A stretch of DNA of 64,000 bases from Saccopteryx bilineata (GCF_036850765.1 NC_089490.1:297830982-297894981); one strand, 5' to 3'; positions 47,226 through 60,199 are shown, numbered from the stretch's first letter. A program made the numbers and translations. The notes: generated by a model not told the origin, from the letters alone.

Positions 47226-48149
47226 CACAGCTTCCCAGACTTTAAATTGCTTGAATCCCCTTCCCCCACCTCAGCATAAGGTAACTATATCCCTGAAGAC
47301 CCTTCTAGAATAAATGGAGATAAAAAGAGGGATTCTTAAATCACTCTGGCTGCATAAAATGTTTTCCTTTCCTCATAATTTTTACTCTAGGCATTTCCAA
47401 AGGAATTGCTTTACAGGAAAAAAGATGCACAGATGTGCATCTCTTGAGCATGAGCTTGAGAGGAAACTGGCCCTCTCAGGCAGGGTCTTTCTTCTGTGCA
47501 GTCAGGAGGCTGCATTTCTGATGCCAAGCGAAGCACTAGGAGAAGATGAGGCAGGGAAGGCTGGGTACCCAGAAGGCCAGGAAAGCAGCCCCACGCTAGC
47601 AGGACCTGGACAATGTAACTAAAGAGCTGACTCTTCAAAGCCAGTGGTGAACAACGCCCGCCCCTTGTTGGGGGAACGCACCTGCTATACTTGGCAGGCG
47701 GCTGGGAACAGATGAGGCAGCCTGACAAAGTCAAGTAACTCACAGAAAACATGGTGTTTTTGTGTGTTTAGAACACTGATGTCAGCTAGAAAAGCCAAAA
47801 CTGGCTTCCTGTATAGCAAGCCTGCATAGGGCTCGCTGCATTCATGCCAAAATCAGGGTCCTCATGCTGAGTTTTATGATATATTTACTCTCAGACCAAG
47901 TCAAGAGTTAGGCTAAGGATCATGTCTTGACAGGCAAGGCAGGTTAAATGAACAGAATAATGGAGAAACAAATGCAAAGCCCTTTCCTGGAGATCAAGGG
48001 CTCTGAAAGGATTTCCCTGGGTCAGTGCGGTAGGTGGATGTTGAAGACGGCCTCAGCTCCTACAGTAAGCACAGCTTGTCCCAGTTACTCAATGGACACT
48101 AATCTAGGTGCTGCTGTGAAGGGATTTTGTTGTTGTCATTAAGGTGGAA

Positions 48150-48612
48150 AATCAAATGAACTTAAAATATGGAGATTATCAGAGTGGTCATGATCTAATC
48201 ACATATGTCCTTTAAAAGCAGAGAGCCTGTCACAGGGGAAGAAGAGACTGGAAGCATGAGAGGATCTGATGTGGCCTTGCTGGCTTGAAGATGGAGAGAG
48301 TCCTGTGGCAAGGAAGGCAGGCAGCTTCCAGGAGCTGCCAGTGTCCCTGGTTTACAACCAACAAGGAACCAAGGACCTCAGTCCTACAACCACAAGGAAG
48401 TGAGCTTAGAGACAGACTTTTTTCCACAGCCTCCAGATGAGAACTCAGCCAATCTAACACTCTGATTCCAGCCATGAGCTAGCACTTCAGTAGAGTACCC
48501 AGACATGCTGTGCCCGATTTCTCACCTACACAACTGGGAGCTAATAGATGGGTGTTGTTCCAAGGTAGCTAAGTTTATGATCATTTGTTTTAGCAACAGA
48601 AAACTAACACTT
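48150..48612 (+). repeat. MLT1-like (MaLR) LTR
   Basis: ggagattatcagagtggtca, gatctaatcacatatgtcct, tggcttgaagatggagagag, cctccagatgagaactcagc and a gcaacagaaaactaacac end. Diverged but in order. Confidence 0.7.
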
Positions 48613-48679
48613 TAGCAAATTTCCTTTTATCCTCCATTCCTCTTTCTTATTCCTTCATTCAGAGGCAACCTGTTTTTTT

Positions 48680-49750
48680 GTCATTAAAATGTATCCTTGA
48701 ATTTGTTTACTTCCCTGGAAAAAACAAACAAACCATGTTCTTCTTTTGTGCATGTAGTTTAATTTGTATCAATAGCATTGTGTCATATATACCATGCAAT
48801 TTATTGATTTTTTTTATTCAGATTCATCTTAAGATCTTTCCCTTTCCTATGAGTAGAACTAGTGAGCTCATTCTAACTGCTGAAAAATATTTCATAGTGT
48901 GCATTCACTACATTTTATGTGCACATTTTTCTAAGTTGGACTTCAATGTCTTGGTACCAAAACTAGCCCTGTGACAAGCGCCCCTCACAGATGTTTACTC
49001 ATGATCCTGTAAGAATTCTGTTTCCTTTTGCCTCCAAGATTGGACATCATCAATTTTCTCATCTTTGTCGGTCTCTCCGGTACAAAGTGTTATCTAGATC
49101 TTTTAATTTCTCTGAATCAATGATTTTGAGTGTCACTTTCTATATTTATTAACCATTTGGGTTTCTCCATGTATGAACTGCCTGTTCATGTGCTTTTCCA
49201 AATTATCTATTGGGTTTCCTATATTTTCTTATTAATTTCTAGAAAGTCCTTGTACTTTTTAGACCCCAGATTCTTCTGTTACCTTCCAATGTGACATTTT
49301 TCTGTTGACTCAGAAATACTTAAGCCCTGGCCAGGTAGCTCAGTTGGTTAGAATATCATCCCAATACATCAAGGTTGCAGGTTCAATCCCTGGTCAGGGC
49401 ACATAAAAGATTCAACCAATGAATGCATAAATAAGTAGGAAAACAAATCAATGTTTCTCTTTCTCTCTCTCTCTTCTCTTATTACTCCTCTCTCTCTAAA
49501 ATCAATAAAAAAAGAAATACTTGATGTTTTATAATCATATTCATCAATATTTTGCTTTATAATGTGTGCTTTCTTGAAATCTTTATTAAGAACTATTACC
49601 CACCATTAAGTTACTAAAATGTTATCCAGAATTTCTTCTCTTGGCTTCCTATTTTTATCTTTCACATTTTAGTCTTTAATCCAGTTAAGATCCAGATTTG
49701 TATAAAACGCTCCAGTTTTATTTTTCTCTATATTATAAGCCAGTTTTCTT
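48680..49750 (-). repeat. L1-type 3' sequence, antisense, split by a SINE
   Basis: AT-rich words such as ctgctgaaaaatatttcata, gtttctccatgtatgaactg and atttctagaaagtccttgta follow the reverse strand of L1 ORF2 and 3' UTR. The SINE at 49322-49512 interrupts it. Confidence 0.5.
49322..49512 (+). mobile_element. VES-type tRNA-derived SINE
   Basis: Head gccctggccaggtagctcag (A box tagctcagttgg) with B box ggttcaatccc and ggtcagggcacataaaagat, then a (TC)n segment and aaaatcaataaa tail. Target duplication agaaatactt at 49312-49321 and 49513-49522. Confidence 0.93.
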
Positions 49751-49754
49751 AACA

Positions 49755-51735
49755 CTATCTGCTTAGAAGTCCACTCTGGGTAGAGATAAGATGAGAAAAA
49801 TGCATGTGGGCTGGGTGAGAGCTCAAAGTGACCCACCATCCTCTGGAGGAAGGCATGATGCAGTGACTCAAGCTGTTGGTGGGAAGAGGCAGAAAAAGGT
49901 CTGTCTCAGTAGATACTGTCTTGAACATCCTCTCTGGCTCGTTTGTTATAATTACTAATCTCTCATTTATCAGCTTCTGTTGAAAACCAGAGTTCCTTTT
50001 CTCTTGGGCGGGGGTGGGGGTGGAAGTAGAGAAAGGGTCGTGCTGACATGTATCATGTGAGCCCTGGTGACAGCAGCAGCTGGCATTTGCCACGCTGCTC
50101 TGAATGTGTTCCACTCAGCACATGTTGTTCCATCTTAAAAATCCTCTTCATCACAAAATTTATGAAGTCCAATGAGATCAACAAATGGCAGAGTTCCTTA
50201 GGCTAGAGCCTTCCAATGATGGGAGAAGAACGCATTAAAAGCAGCTCACCCAAGAGCTGCGCCTCTCCAAGCCGGCCCTACCTGAATATAAGCTACGGGA
50301 AGCCTCTCAGGCGCTGCGCAAGACTTGACCTTGGAGACCGGGAGTCCTGATCTGCCTGGGCAACAAGATCTTGGCCAGATATGACTACTATTCATTGTAT
50401 ATTTTAAACTCACTGCCTTGTCTTTTCTTTGATGGAAAGTTGTCTATTCCTCCTCTCTTCTCACATGGCCAGGACCTTCCCTCTCCACCTTTCCAAAGCA
50501 CTGCACAACTATCTGCTATAGCTTCTCCCTTCAGCTAAGTCAGCCTGGAAGTTCAGAAGTGATTTCCCAGCAACCGCATGAAAGGAGGGTCTGACCCCTG
50601 GCCTTTGGGCTGCCCCTGCCTTCTCTAACCCCCATGGGCCTTAATAATTAATTCCTCCCAGGACCTCTCTGTTCCCTTGAACTCGTTCCCTGGAAACAAT
50701 TCCTCTATACAGCTGTGAACAGATTCCACTGAACTAAGCAGCTATGGTGACCAAGTACAAAGCCTCCTGTAAGAATGGCCGTTTCCAGTCCCATCTTAAC
50801 ATCAACCACCTTCCCTCCATTCTCAAAGAGTTCAGCGTCTCTTCATTGAGGAATCCATCTGGACCCTGTGATGGGAAGCCCAGACCCTCTGGGGGGGGGG
50901 GCAGCAGCCCGTCTCCAGGTTCCTCAGTGTTATTCAGAGAGACCCCTCCATAACCTCCTTGGTCAGCCTGTACCTCTGACTCAGTAAAACATTAGTGTCC
51001 CAAACCCTGACATATAAAGGAAGGTAGGCAAGACATCAGACCAGAAAGGAGCCTAGGTCACTAGATAAAAATCGAAATCAGAGAGAAGATGAGGCAATCA
51101 TTCCTAGCCATCTATGGAATGAGGTTTTGATGGATTGAAGACACAGAAAATGGGACACTTTGGGATGAAGGTGAAGGATCTATGAGGAAGGGCAGTTGAA
51201 TGGCCCCACCAGGGCTCCTGAGAGCCATGGTCCAGCTCTGAGCCCCTCAGAAGTGACAGGAAGTGACAGGAGGGAATGAGTGACAAGAAGGGGCCAAGAC
51301 AGCTGGAATGCAGATTTGATCTACATCACACTTTGCATGAGGCCGGCCCAAGTACATGATCATACTTAATTTCAAAAGAGAAGATAATCAGAAAATGGGC
51401 AGCCCACCAAGAAAGCAGCTGGTTGATATAGAACAACAACAACAAAGGTCTGGGGTTGGGGGGGTTCTAAAAACATTAAAGCCACTCGTTAAAGAATTCT
51501 GTCTTTTCATCAGCTTTAGCAAAGGAAACCCATCCTGGAACTGTGCGCAGTCGCTGACTTGATGTCTCTGGTTCCTGGTTTAATTTCATTTTCAAAATGA
51601 TTTCCACTATGGCTATGTTATAAATAGACTCTTGCCTTAGGGAATACACTTCTGTGCACACACACACATAATTCAGATAGGACACTCCAGAATCAGAACG
51701 GGGAAAAAGTTACAATCATGATAGGAGAAAACAAT
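49755..51735. other. unique intron
   Basis: No supported gene. A G run at 50892-50901 and (CAA)n at 51434-51446 are simple repeats. Confidence 0.4.
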
Positions 51736-51739
51736 AGAT

Positions 51740-51965
51740 AATAGTTACTATGTTCCACACTCTTCTAAGCACATATACATTAACTCATTGAATCTGCATC
51801 CTATAAAATAGCCACTATTATATCCACATATATTGACGCATATAGAGGCTGAATATCTTGTCTAAAATCAAGACTATGAGAAGGAGACAGAACTGGGACC
51901 TGATTCAAGCACTCCGGCTCCAGAATCCATCACTATAACCAATCTGTCATACGGCCTCCTAAATA
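51740..51965 (-). repeat. MIR SINE, antisense
   Basis: atagttactatgttccacac, ttctaagcacatatacatta, actcattgaatctgcatcct and gacctgattcaagcactccg read as the reverse of a MIR. Confidence 0.7.
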
Positions 51966-53030
51966 ATGGTGATTTATCTGCCCAGCAAAAATAAACAGTG
52001 ACCTTAAGTCAAACTTCCTTGTTAAATGTTCCTCACTAATTAGCCCAAACAGCAGCCTAGCAGCTAAAGAAAAGTATTTTTGCTGGACTTACTGCATATT
52101 AAGTAACTAACAGCAAGAGGTACATCAATGGTTCCCACCGAAGGGCCCCATTTCCATCTCTGGTTGGTCCTCATCTTAGCTGACTTCTCACTCCTCAATT
52201 CTTTGAGGAGACAGCACTCATAAACCAAGAGCTTGCACAATAGATGTTCATTGTACTACTTGACTAGTGATAGAATGATGGGTGCCAATTAAGCTGACAC
52301 TTTCATTAACTTCTCTTCATTCTGACTACTTTCACAACTATCACAGGAAACAAAATATATTGTCATGGCAAATGGATAGCTCCCCAAGATGAAGACTCCA
52401 GGTGACAGAGACAGTCACGAAAAAGGCCACTACAGAAGCTAGGAGTAGGCAGGTGCTCTCAAGTATGACCAGACACCCATGGAGGGTCCTGCCTAGAATG
52501 ATAAAACACGGAGACAGGGTCCCTGAGGGGGAGCAGGTACCAAGAGAGCTCCTCCCCTTCTGAAGAATGCAGCACATTCTGTGAGTTTCAGGTTCACAAT
52601 GCAGGTGACCACCAACACTGACATTTGTGACCTGTTGCTAAAATTACCGGGAAAGGCTTGAATGGAAGAAGAGGAGAAGAGTATCTGCCATTTGCTTTCT
52701 AAAGGCAAAATCCGGGACTCCGTGGGAGGGTAGGTAGGCCGGTGGATGGACCTCTCCTCCAGTTCTAAGCAGTGCCCCTCACTCATCGGGTGAACTTCAG
52801 CACAAGCCAGAGGCCCACCGTGCCGCAGTGTCCTCCTTAGCACTACATGCGGTTCCCACCTGACTATGTGCTTGGCAAAGAGAGTGACCTAACAAATAAC
52901 TGAACACTTTGTGAAGGAAAGCTAAACCTGTGGGCAGGGACACCATACATCTATTCAAAATTACAACACGAAAACCAAAAATAATCAACATAGTTGGAAT
53001 TTTCTCAAACAGAATGGAATTTCCTTTTTT
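51966..53030. other. unique intron
   Basis: No recognised gene or repeat. Confidence 0.4.
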
Positions 53031-53051
53031 CGCTTAAATTGAGTTCCATTC

Positions 53052-53243
53052 GCCTAACCTGTGGTGGCGCAGTGGATAAAGCGTTGACCTGGAAATGCTG
53101 AGGTCGCCGGTTTGAAACCCTGGGCTTGCCTGGTCAAGGCACATATGGGAGTTGATGCTTCCAGCTCCTCCCCCCTTCTCTCTCTCTGTCTCTCTCTCCT
53201 CTCTCTCTCTCATCTCTAAAAACAAATAAATAAAATAAAATTA
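53052..53243 (+). mobile_element. tRNA-derived SINE, gtggtggcgcagtgg type
   Basis: 192 bp with perfect A box tggcgcagtgg, B box ggtttgaaacc, the word caaggcacatatgggagttg, a (CT)n body and an (AAATA)n tail. Target duplication taaattgagttccattc (17 bp) at 53035-53051 and 53244-53260. Young. Sister copy at 57181. Confidence 0.95.
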
Positions 53244-54388
53244 TAAATTGAGTTCCATTCAACTGACCTGCAGGCAAACGTGCCATGCATTAAACAGTAA
53301 TAATGTACCTAATAGGTACAGTTTCTGTCATTTGGTACGGCACGTGCTCAGGCCGAAAATTTCCACTGAGCATTGGAGCGCAGGTGGTGTTTTTCTTTTT
53401 GATTCAGAGACAATGCTATAATGTTTGCCTATTTAAAATGATGGTTTACAAGAGCTAGATTTTCCTATCTTTAAATAGAACCCATACTTCACCTCCATTT
53501 ATATCAATATAAATATAAGGCTCAGTCCTTCTGACTCTCATACATGCACCAGAGACAGCCAGGGGAGGTAGAGACCAGACTAAAAAACTGGTCTGATGTC
53601 AAAACGTGAAGGGCAGAGAGGCCACGTGCTTGTTTCCCCATCCTTTGGGGAACTCGTTCCCCCGCCTTTTCTATAATTTAGTCAAGCTAGTCCTCTGAGC
53701 AGCACAGATTCCCAGGGACATGCTTATTTATTTTTAGAGTACAATAGCTACAAAAAAGATGTCACCATGAATGAAAGTAAGATGTGAGTCACTGCCCCAT
53801 ACTTTTGTAAAGGTACACAGACATTTAGCATAAGATGATAACGATGAATATGGAAAGTGGGCTAGGGGTGCTGGAGAAGGAGAGGAAATAAAATTTCTGT
53901 TCAAAAGAGCTTTGTTCCACCAAGTTCTAAGTACGCCTCAGGTCTCAGAGCAGTGCTTACTTGTTAGGTCATAAATTCCTACACAAATTGGCTTCGTTGG
54001 ACTTAAGCTCAAGAGCGGTAGAATAGGGGGAGAATGTCAGTTTTCTCTTTGGTAATTTTTATGAATGTTTTAAATATTCTGCAATAATATTTGTTACTTT
54101 TATATTTAGAAAAAACAATAAAGGTTATTTTTAAGACAAGTTCTTAGCATTTCTGAGAAGCACAGAGCAGCTTTCCTGCAAAGCCGCAGACTTACACTGA
54201 GCTCATTGCCAGGTCTGCGGCAGGAAAAAGTTAGTCCTCACTCAGGAACCCCTGACTGTCTGTGAACTCCTGGCCTGCATTCCAAGGGCCCGGGGCCCCG
54301 CCCTTTTCCATAAAACCCCCTAGAGGAGTCAGGAGGGCGAATGAAGCCCATCCACCAAAGTCAGATCAACTCCTCGTAACCTCCCCCA

Positions 54389-54430
<42 letters not shown>
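54389..54430 (+). repeat. (CA)n microsatellite
   Basis: About 20 uninterrupted CA dinucleotides. Confidence 0.95.
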
Positions 54431-54432
<2 letters not shown>

Positions 54433-54739
54433 TTCACCCAAATTCCCTGGGCAAAGAAAAATTTAGGACAGATGTCACTAATTCCTTGCAGGATTAGGGC
54501 ACCATATTCCAAATATTCATACACACATGCTGCTCTAATTCTTCCCTCAAATGCCTACTTAAAAATACATAATTAGGTCACAAGTAAAAGGCTGAGGGGC
54601 ATTATGGACATGCAAGACTTATCCTTGGGAAAAGTTAAGTCCCAGGTGGCACTTGCAGGGAAAAGGGCCAAGAAAAAAGCGAAAATATTACCCAACCCTG
54701 TGGCAACACCTGCCACAGTGATATCAGTGGAACAGAAAT

Positions 54740-54975
54740 ATAAGTCACTGTCTCTTCAGCACTTCCTATAACCCATGAATGGTGCTAAACATTGTTCAAA
54801 CACTACCCCCTTAATTCTCAGGACGACCTACGAATTTTATTCTATTTTTTGCAAACGAGCAAACTGAGACTCAGAGAAGTCACTTTTCCACGCCTGCGCA
54901 GTTAGCATGAGAATGAGCCAAGATCAGAGCCCATGCCTGCGCAGTTAGCGAGAGGAGGAGCCAGGATCAAAGCCA
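54740..54975 (-). repeat. MIR SINE, antisense, with internal tandem duplication
   Basis: cagcacttcctataacccat, attctcaggacgacctacga and gcaaactgagactcagagaa are antisense MIR words. The end is duplicated: cctgcgcagttagc occurs at about 54893 and 54936, each followed by a gagccaagatcagagcc-like block. Confidence 0.65.
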
Positions 54976-55317
54976 AGCCTCCCCAGAGCCCCACTCACAA
55001 GCTCTCAGGACCATGAGCTCCACAGGGCAGCACCAGTTAAGTCTACTAGATCCCAGGTGGGCCCACGACACATATTCTTTGTTCCCAAATTCATCCAATC
55101 ACTAAGAACCACAGTGCCAGGTAAGGACTTGTCAAACATTTCTCCTACCCTTACACTTACTTTGCAAAATCAGTGCTATTTCCCCATTTTAGATTTAAGG
55201 TAACTGAGGCTTGGAGAAATTAAGTGCGTGCAACATTCTTAGGATTGGAAAATAGAGAGCAATGTAAGATTTCTCTCCTGCCGGATAAAACATAATCAAA
55301 TAGAGGGTAATAGCCAT

Positions 55318-55378
55318 CCATTATCTATCTATCTATCTCTATCTATCTATCTATCTATCTATCATCTATCTATCTACC

Positions 55379-55422
<44 letters not shown>

Positions 55423-55424
55423 GT
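55318..55424 (+). repeat. (ATCT)n microsatellite
   Basis: About 25 tetranucleotide units with a few imperfections. It served as the target of the hAT MITE at 55425. Confidence 0.95.
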
Positions 55425-55682
55425 CAGCGTTTCTCAACCTGTGGGTCGCGACCCCGGCGGGGTCGAATGAACAAAACACAGGGGTTGCCTAAAGCCATCG
55501 GAAATACTATTATACAATACATTTTTAAATAAAATATATATTTCCGGAAATACTATTATACAATACATTTTTATACAATACATTTTTAAATAAAATACGT
55601 ATTTCTGATGGCTTTAGGCAACCCCTGTGTTTTGGTCGTTCGACCCCCACCAGGGTCGCGACCCACAGGTTGAGAACCGCTG
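55425..55682 (+). mobile_element. SPIN-like hAT MITE, nearly palindromic
   Basis: 258 bp with ends cagcgtttctcaacctgtgg and gacccacaggttgagaaccgctg-type repeats. The inverted repeats are about 85 bp long and include ttgcctaaagccatc. An 8-bp target duplication atctatgt lies at 55417-55424 and 55683-55690. The centre repeats ggaaatactattatacaata. The ends match my memory of SPIN hAT elements. Confidence 0.88.
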
Positions 55683-56189
55683 ATCTATGTAGTTCATGCA
55701 TATCCCAAGTGAGATCTGTGCTACAGAAGCTCAGTGCAAAGATACATATTCCTGGTTTTGTTTCCTGTTTTCTTGAAGTCCCAGTCCTCGCTTCATTAAG
55801 CTATGGCAAAGCATTCTCCCAAGTGAGAAAGCTGAGTGAATGTGAGGGCAGACTTGGGAAGCCACCGACTCACTCCAGCTGCAGTCAGCTGGGTGGAGGG
55901 AGAAGAGTGCTCGCCAGCCACAAGCAGACTCACTCAGTCTAGAGGAGTGGGTCGTGCCAATTTGGAATGGGTTGAAAGCAGCCAAGTAGCCCCTCCACCC
56001 CTAGAAAACGCCCCTTCCCTAAACCAACCTTGACATTCTCCAATGGGTGATTCACTCCCTGTGTGGCTGCCAGCCATCTGCAAACATCCTGTTTTAAATT
56101 TCAAATACCTAAATAGTGGTGGTGCAGAAAAGTTCTGGGAGGAGAAGTTGGAAGTCAGCTGGACAACCTGGGAGACTAGAAACAAATTT

Positions 56190-56890
56190 ATTCTCTAAAT
56201 CTTAATTTAATACCAACTAGGTATTAAGGACATAACAGAGAGCAAGAGGGAACAAGGCAGGGAACACTCTGCTCTCAGGAGAACGTCCATTCCGGGGAGG
56301 TGGCAGACAGGGTGTAAGACAACAAAGGAGCACAGAGTACAGAACGCCCTGGGGAGGAAAGAAATGGGGAAATGGATGGAGACTAATGAAGAAGGCGGCC
56401 TGGCTTGGGGTGCTCGGCTGACTCCCACAGGAGGTGTGGTAAGCAGGCAAAGAACTAGAGGGCCAGAGGAACCAGATGAGCTAAAAAAGGTTCTGGCCAA
56501 AAATACACAACCACCCAATACTTGTAAAGCAGGCAGATGGCTGATACCTGAGGACGAGCAGGTAGAACGGAAAGACCGGAGCCTGCAGAAGAAGTCACGT
56601 CAGCCTCTGCAGCAGCCTGCGTTTTATCCTGAGACAACAGGTAACCACTAGGGGGGCTGAGATGCACCAGACAAGACCCAATCTATGTTCTTAAAATGTC
56701 ACTCTAGCTTCCTGAGTATAATGAGTCACACAGAGGCAAGGGAAACAGGAACGAGACCAGGTAAGAGAGGGAGGACTTGAACTAGAGTGAGAGTGGACGT
56801 GGGGAGAAGAGGGGGATTGGCCCTATGCTGTAGAGACAGCAACAACAGGACTAGGGTGGACCCAGGTGCGGTGGTGGACAGGGGAGGGGA
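56190..56890 (-). repeat. L2-type fragment, antisense
   Basis: ataccaactaggtattaagg, catccattccgg-like words, cactctagcttcctgagtat and caacaggactagggtggacc appear in antisense L2 order. Confidence 0.5.
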
Positions 56891-57024
56891 GATTACACTT
56901 CCATTGGAATCAGCCAAATATGTATTATAAGAAAGTCATCATAAGAGCTCAGCTCACCACACTCACACAAATAAACACATTCCTTTTGACAATCAACCAC
57001 TTGGGTCCAACAAGAAATTCTTGG

Positions 57025-57404
57025 TGCCCTGGGAGGATAGCTCAGTTAGTTGGAGCATCATCCCGAAGCACAGAAGTTGCCGGTTCGATCCCCAGTCAGG
57101 GCACATACAGGAACGGCATGATGTTCCTGTCTCTCTCTCTTTCTCTCTCCTTTCTTCTCTCGTTAAAATCAATTTTTTTAGCCTGACCTGTGGTGGCGCA
57201 GTGGGATAAAGCGTCGACCTGGAACACTGAGGTTGCCGGTTCGAAACCTTGGGCTTGCCCGGTCAAGGCACATATGGGAGTTGATGCTTCCTGCTCCTCC
57301 CTCCCCTTCTCTCTCTCTCTCTCCTCTCTCTCTAAAAATTAATAAATAAAATATAAAAAAATAAAAATAAAAAAAATCAATTTTTTTAAAGTAATTAATT
57401 AATT
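57025..57404 (+). mobile_element. VES-type SINE, interrupted by a younger SINE
   Basis: Head gccctgggaggatagctcag, B box ggttcgatccc, then cagtcagggcacatacagga and a (CT)n body. Its outer target duplication aattcttgg is at 57016-57024 and 57405-57413. The tail was hit by the SINE at 57181-57372. Confidence 0.9.
57181..57372 (+). mobile_element. tRNA-derived SINE, gtggtggcgcagtgg type, nested
   Basis: A box tggcgcagtgg, B box ggttcgaaacc, caaggcacatatgggagttg and an AAATA-rich tail. Target duplication aaaatcaattttttta at 57165-57180 and 57373-57388, inside the tail of the VES-type SINE. It is therefore younger than its host SINE. Confidence 0.95.
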
Positions 57405-57419
57405 AATTCTTGGAATGCA

Positions 57420-58200
57420 TTATTTATTGTAGGGCCGTGTAGGGCAGAGAATGCCTTTGTTCCAGTTGGATGGGACTCCTGGGCTTAGGTAGAGCTCTTC
57501 CCAGTACCTTCCCAGCACCTGCCGTCACTTGTCTGCTTGGTGCTTCCTGGAGGGTATGATAATTTTGAGAAGGAAGTTTAAAAGAATGTGTGGATATGAT
57601 GAAAGCATAACCAAGGAGACAGGTCCATGGCAGTGACTGTCTGGATTTAGTCACAGCGTGACCCAGTGAGCACCTCCCATCACCGCCATCACCGAAACAC
57701 TGCTGAGAAGTAATCACTGCAGGAAACCTCACTTGGAACTTTTTACCAGGGAAACAGATTTCCTAGTGAGCAAGGCTTGCCTTTCAGAAAATCTACTTTT
57801 AAGAAGTTTAAAAGTTATATACAATAGAGAGTCCAATATAAAAGCTATAACTAACTAAGAACACTCAAATGTCGCCACAAATTAGGATTTGTGGTTCAGC
57901 TTACCAGCCCTCATATTTTTTTACAGTAAGAACTGTCCTCAGAAATGACATTGCACTTGTATTACTCTCCACGGCACCACCACAGAAATGCTTCCACAGG
58001 AATTCCCCCAGCGCCCCAGGAGACTCACATGGGTGTCTAGACTTCCACAATGAGCAAAGACTATGCAAATTTAGAAAACATGAAGCGATCTTTCATTTAA
58101 AGGACTAAAACTACTCAATCACAAGAATCATGTCCCTTATATATATAGTTTCTTAGAACCCATCAGCCAGACTCAATGCAATCAGAGGATAAAAAAGAAA
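57420..58200. other. unique intron
   Basis: Nothing recognised. The open frame at 57869-58108 has no known domain. Confidence 0.4.
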
Positions 58201-58204
58201 AAAA

Positions 58205-58440
58205 TTTAAATAGAAAATGATGGCATTAGAAGAGATGGCAAGAAAAGGAAAAGAAGGCTCAATGCAGACTCAGACAGGACATGAAGATACTGGAGGAGGA
58301 GTGAGTAGAAACAGGGAGAGCAGAGAGAGAAAGAATAAAAAGGCAGAGGAGAGGACTGGGAAGAGGATGGAGGGACAGAGTGCACAGGAGGAAATAAGAA
58401 AGAAGGAGCTTGCTTCGAAACAAGGAAGGTCATATCCTAA
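58205..58440 (+). other. purine-rich tract
   Basis: A/G-dominated, giving a Lys/Glu/Arg-rich open frame on the plus strand and a Ser/Leu-rich one on the minus strand. Low-complexity composition, not a gene. Confidence 0.65.
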
Positions 58441-58739
58441 GAGAAATGGGTCCCTAGACCAGACTGCTGACTACGACACCTGGAACTGACAGGCTGGTTA
58501 GAGTAACTTCCTCTTCTGACTGAAAAATGGCTGGACTGGGAACGTCTTACCTCTGACATCAATCTGAGCTGTGGCTTCAACTCAGCCCACCTCCCTCCAT
58601 GGCAGGTCCCTTCCCTAGGAAGTGAAGCTCCTGAAACAGGTCTTTTCCAAACTTGACCCTTTTGTGATTTAAAAACGAAATAGAGGTGAAAACCCCAGGA
58701 AGAGGAAGCAGACTTCCCCAACCTCTCTCGATGGTGTGT

Positions 58740-58910
58740 TACCTTTTGAAAGTCACTGAACTTACCCTTGATTCAGTTTCCTTGCCTATAAGTGGGAGTT
58801 GGTGATCACACCCACCTTGTAGGGTATCCAGTAAGGACTAGGTCGGAACGGAGCCTGGTAGCATAAGAAGTGTGAGCTACTTATTAGCAGAGTTCATTTA
58901 TCCCAAATTC
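58740..58910 (+). repeat. MIR SINE fragment
   Basis: gattcagtttccttgcctat and cccaccttgtagggtatcca are the MIR 3' core. Confidence 0.6.
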
Positions 58911-59999
58911 TCAGTGTCCTTTATCAGCTTCTTCATATGGAGGGGTTGTAGATCAGAAGTTTTAGATCAGAAGTTTGTTGCGTGCCATTGTTAGGCAGTT
59001 TGCAGTCATATTTCAGCACATGTGCTCTGCCCAGGTCTATACATTATTGTGTCACACTGACACAAGGTGCTTTTCTTTCTTCAGAGGATCCGAAGTCAAT
59101 CTCCCTCCCTGACCCCCCACCCACCCCCAGCTCTAGCCTGGGAGGGAACAAAAGAATAAAGGTCTTTACTCCACGCCAAGGGAAGCAGACAAAACAGGGG
59201 GTATCCGTGCTTGGAAAATCCAAGCTTCCTCCCGCCTAGGTTTGACTATCTAGCTTCAAAACTCCTGCAAATACCGTGCTCTCCCCACCCCATCTCTACG
59301 CATCTCACCCATTCAGAAAGGCTGTACCGCGTCCTTTACAGAAACACAGCAATAACAAGGGAACTCAGCCCTGCTCCCCTGTTTCTGTCCGTCCCACCAT
59401 TTTGTGTTCACTATAAGCAAACGACAGTATTTTGCTCAGTCATCTCATGACATGGGAATAAGGAAATTTCGTGCTTGGATAGGGTGACATACAGTGACTA
59501 GCTTGGCAGGGGTTGGGGCAGGGGGAAGGTACCACAAACAGAAAGTGGCTCTGGCAATTAAAAATTCAAAGCTATTCTCCTAAAAGCATTTTGATGAAAA
59601 GATGAATTTTTCCAAGCAAACCCAATTCTCCATTCACTGATGTTCCTTAACAAAGCCTTGGGGGACCCCTCTATTAGCAGAAGGATGCCAAGCCCCGATG
59701 AAGGAGTCAGTGCCCATCTGCTTACATGTACTGTCTCCAGGGTTTTAAAAAGCAGCATGATCTGGGTCCAGGAATCCAGAGTAGCACAGCCTATTGCATC
59801 CCTTTCATGTCTTCACCTCCCTCTCTGTAAGAGCTAGAGGCATAGCAATGATCGGGCTCCCACTGCACGTGTTCGAAGTCTCTCCCCTCACTGGCTGCGA
59901 GCTGGGCAGGCTTCCTATCCCCTCCCATGACTCAGTTTCTTCATTCCACCCTTGAGTTGGCCATGGATATTAAAACATTTTAAGAGTTCAGATTAAGAA

Positions 60000-60195
60000 A
60001 TCCAGCAGCCTGGATTTAATCCAGCTCAGCACTCAGCAGATGTGGACACTTGAGCAGTGGACTTAACTTCTCCGTTAAGTAAGAGAAGAGTGAGACCATA
60101 ATAGCACCACCCCATAGATTTGTGGCAAAGGTTAAATGAAATCAAGGAGTAAAGAGCCCGTAATCATGCCTGGCACAGCCAGTTCAGTGTTGAAA
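60000..60195 (+). repeat. MIR SINE
   Basis: gcctggatttaatccagctc, gcagtggacttaacttctcc, ggcaaaggttaaatgaaatc and atcatgcctggcacagccag are in MIR order. Confidence 0.7.
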
Positions 60196-60199
60196 TCGT

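Noticed and set aside
58217..58489. Lys/Glu-rich 90-codon frame
   Set aside because: Product of a purine-rich tract; low complexity.
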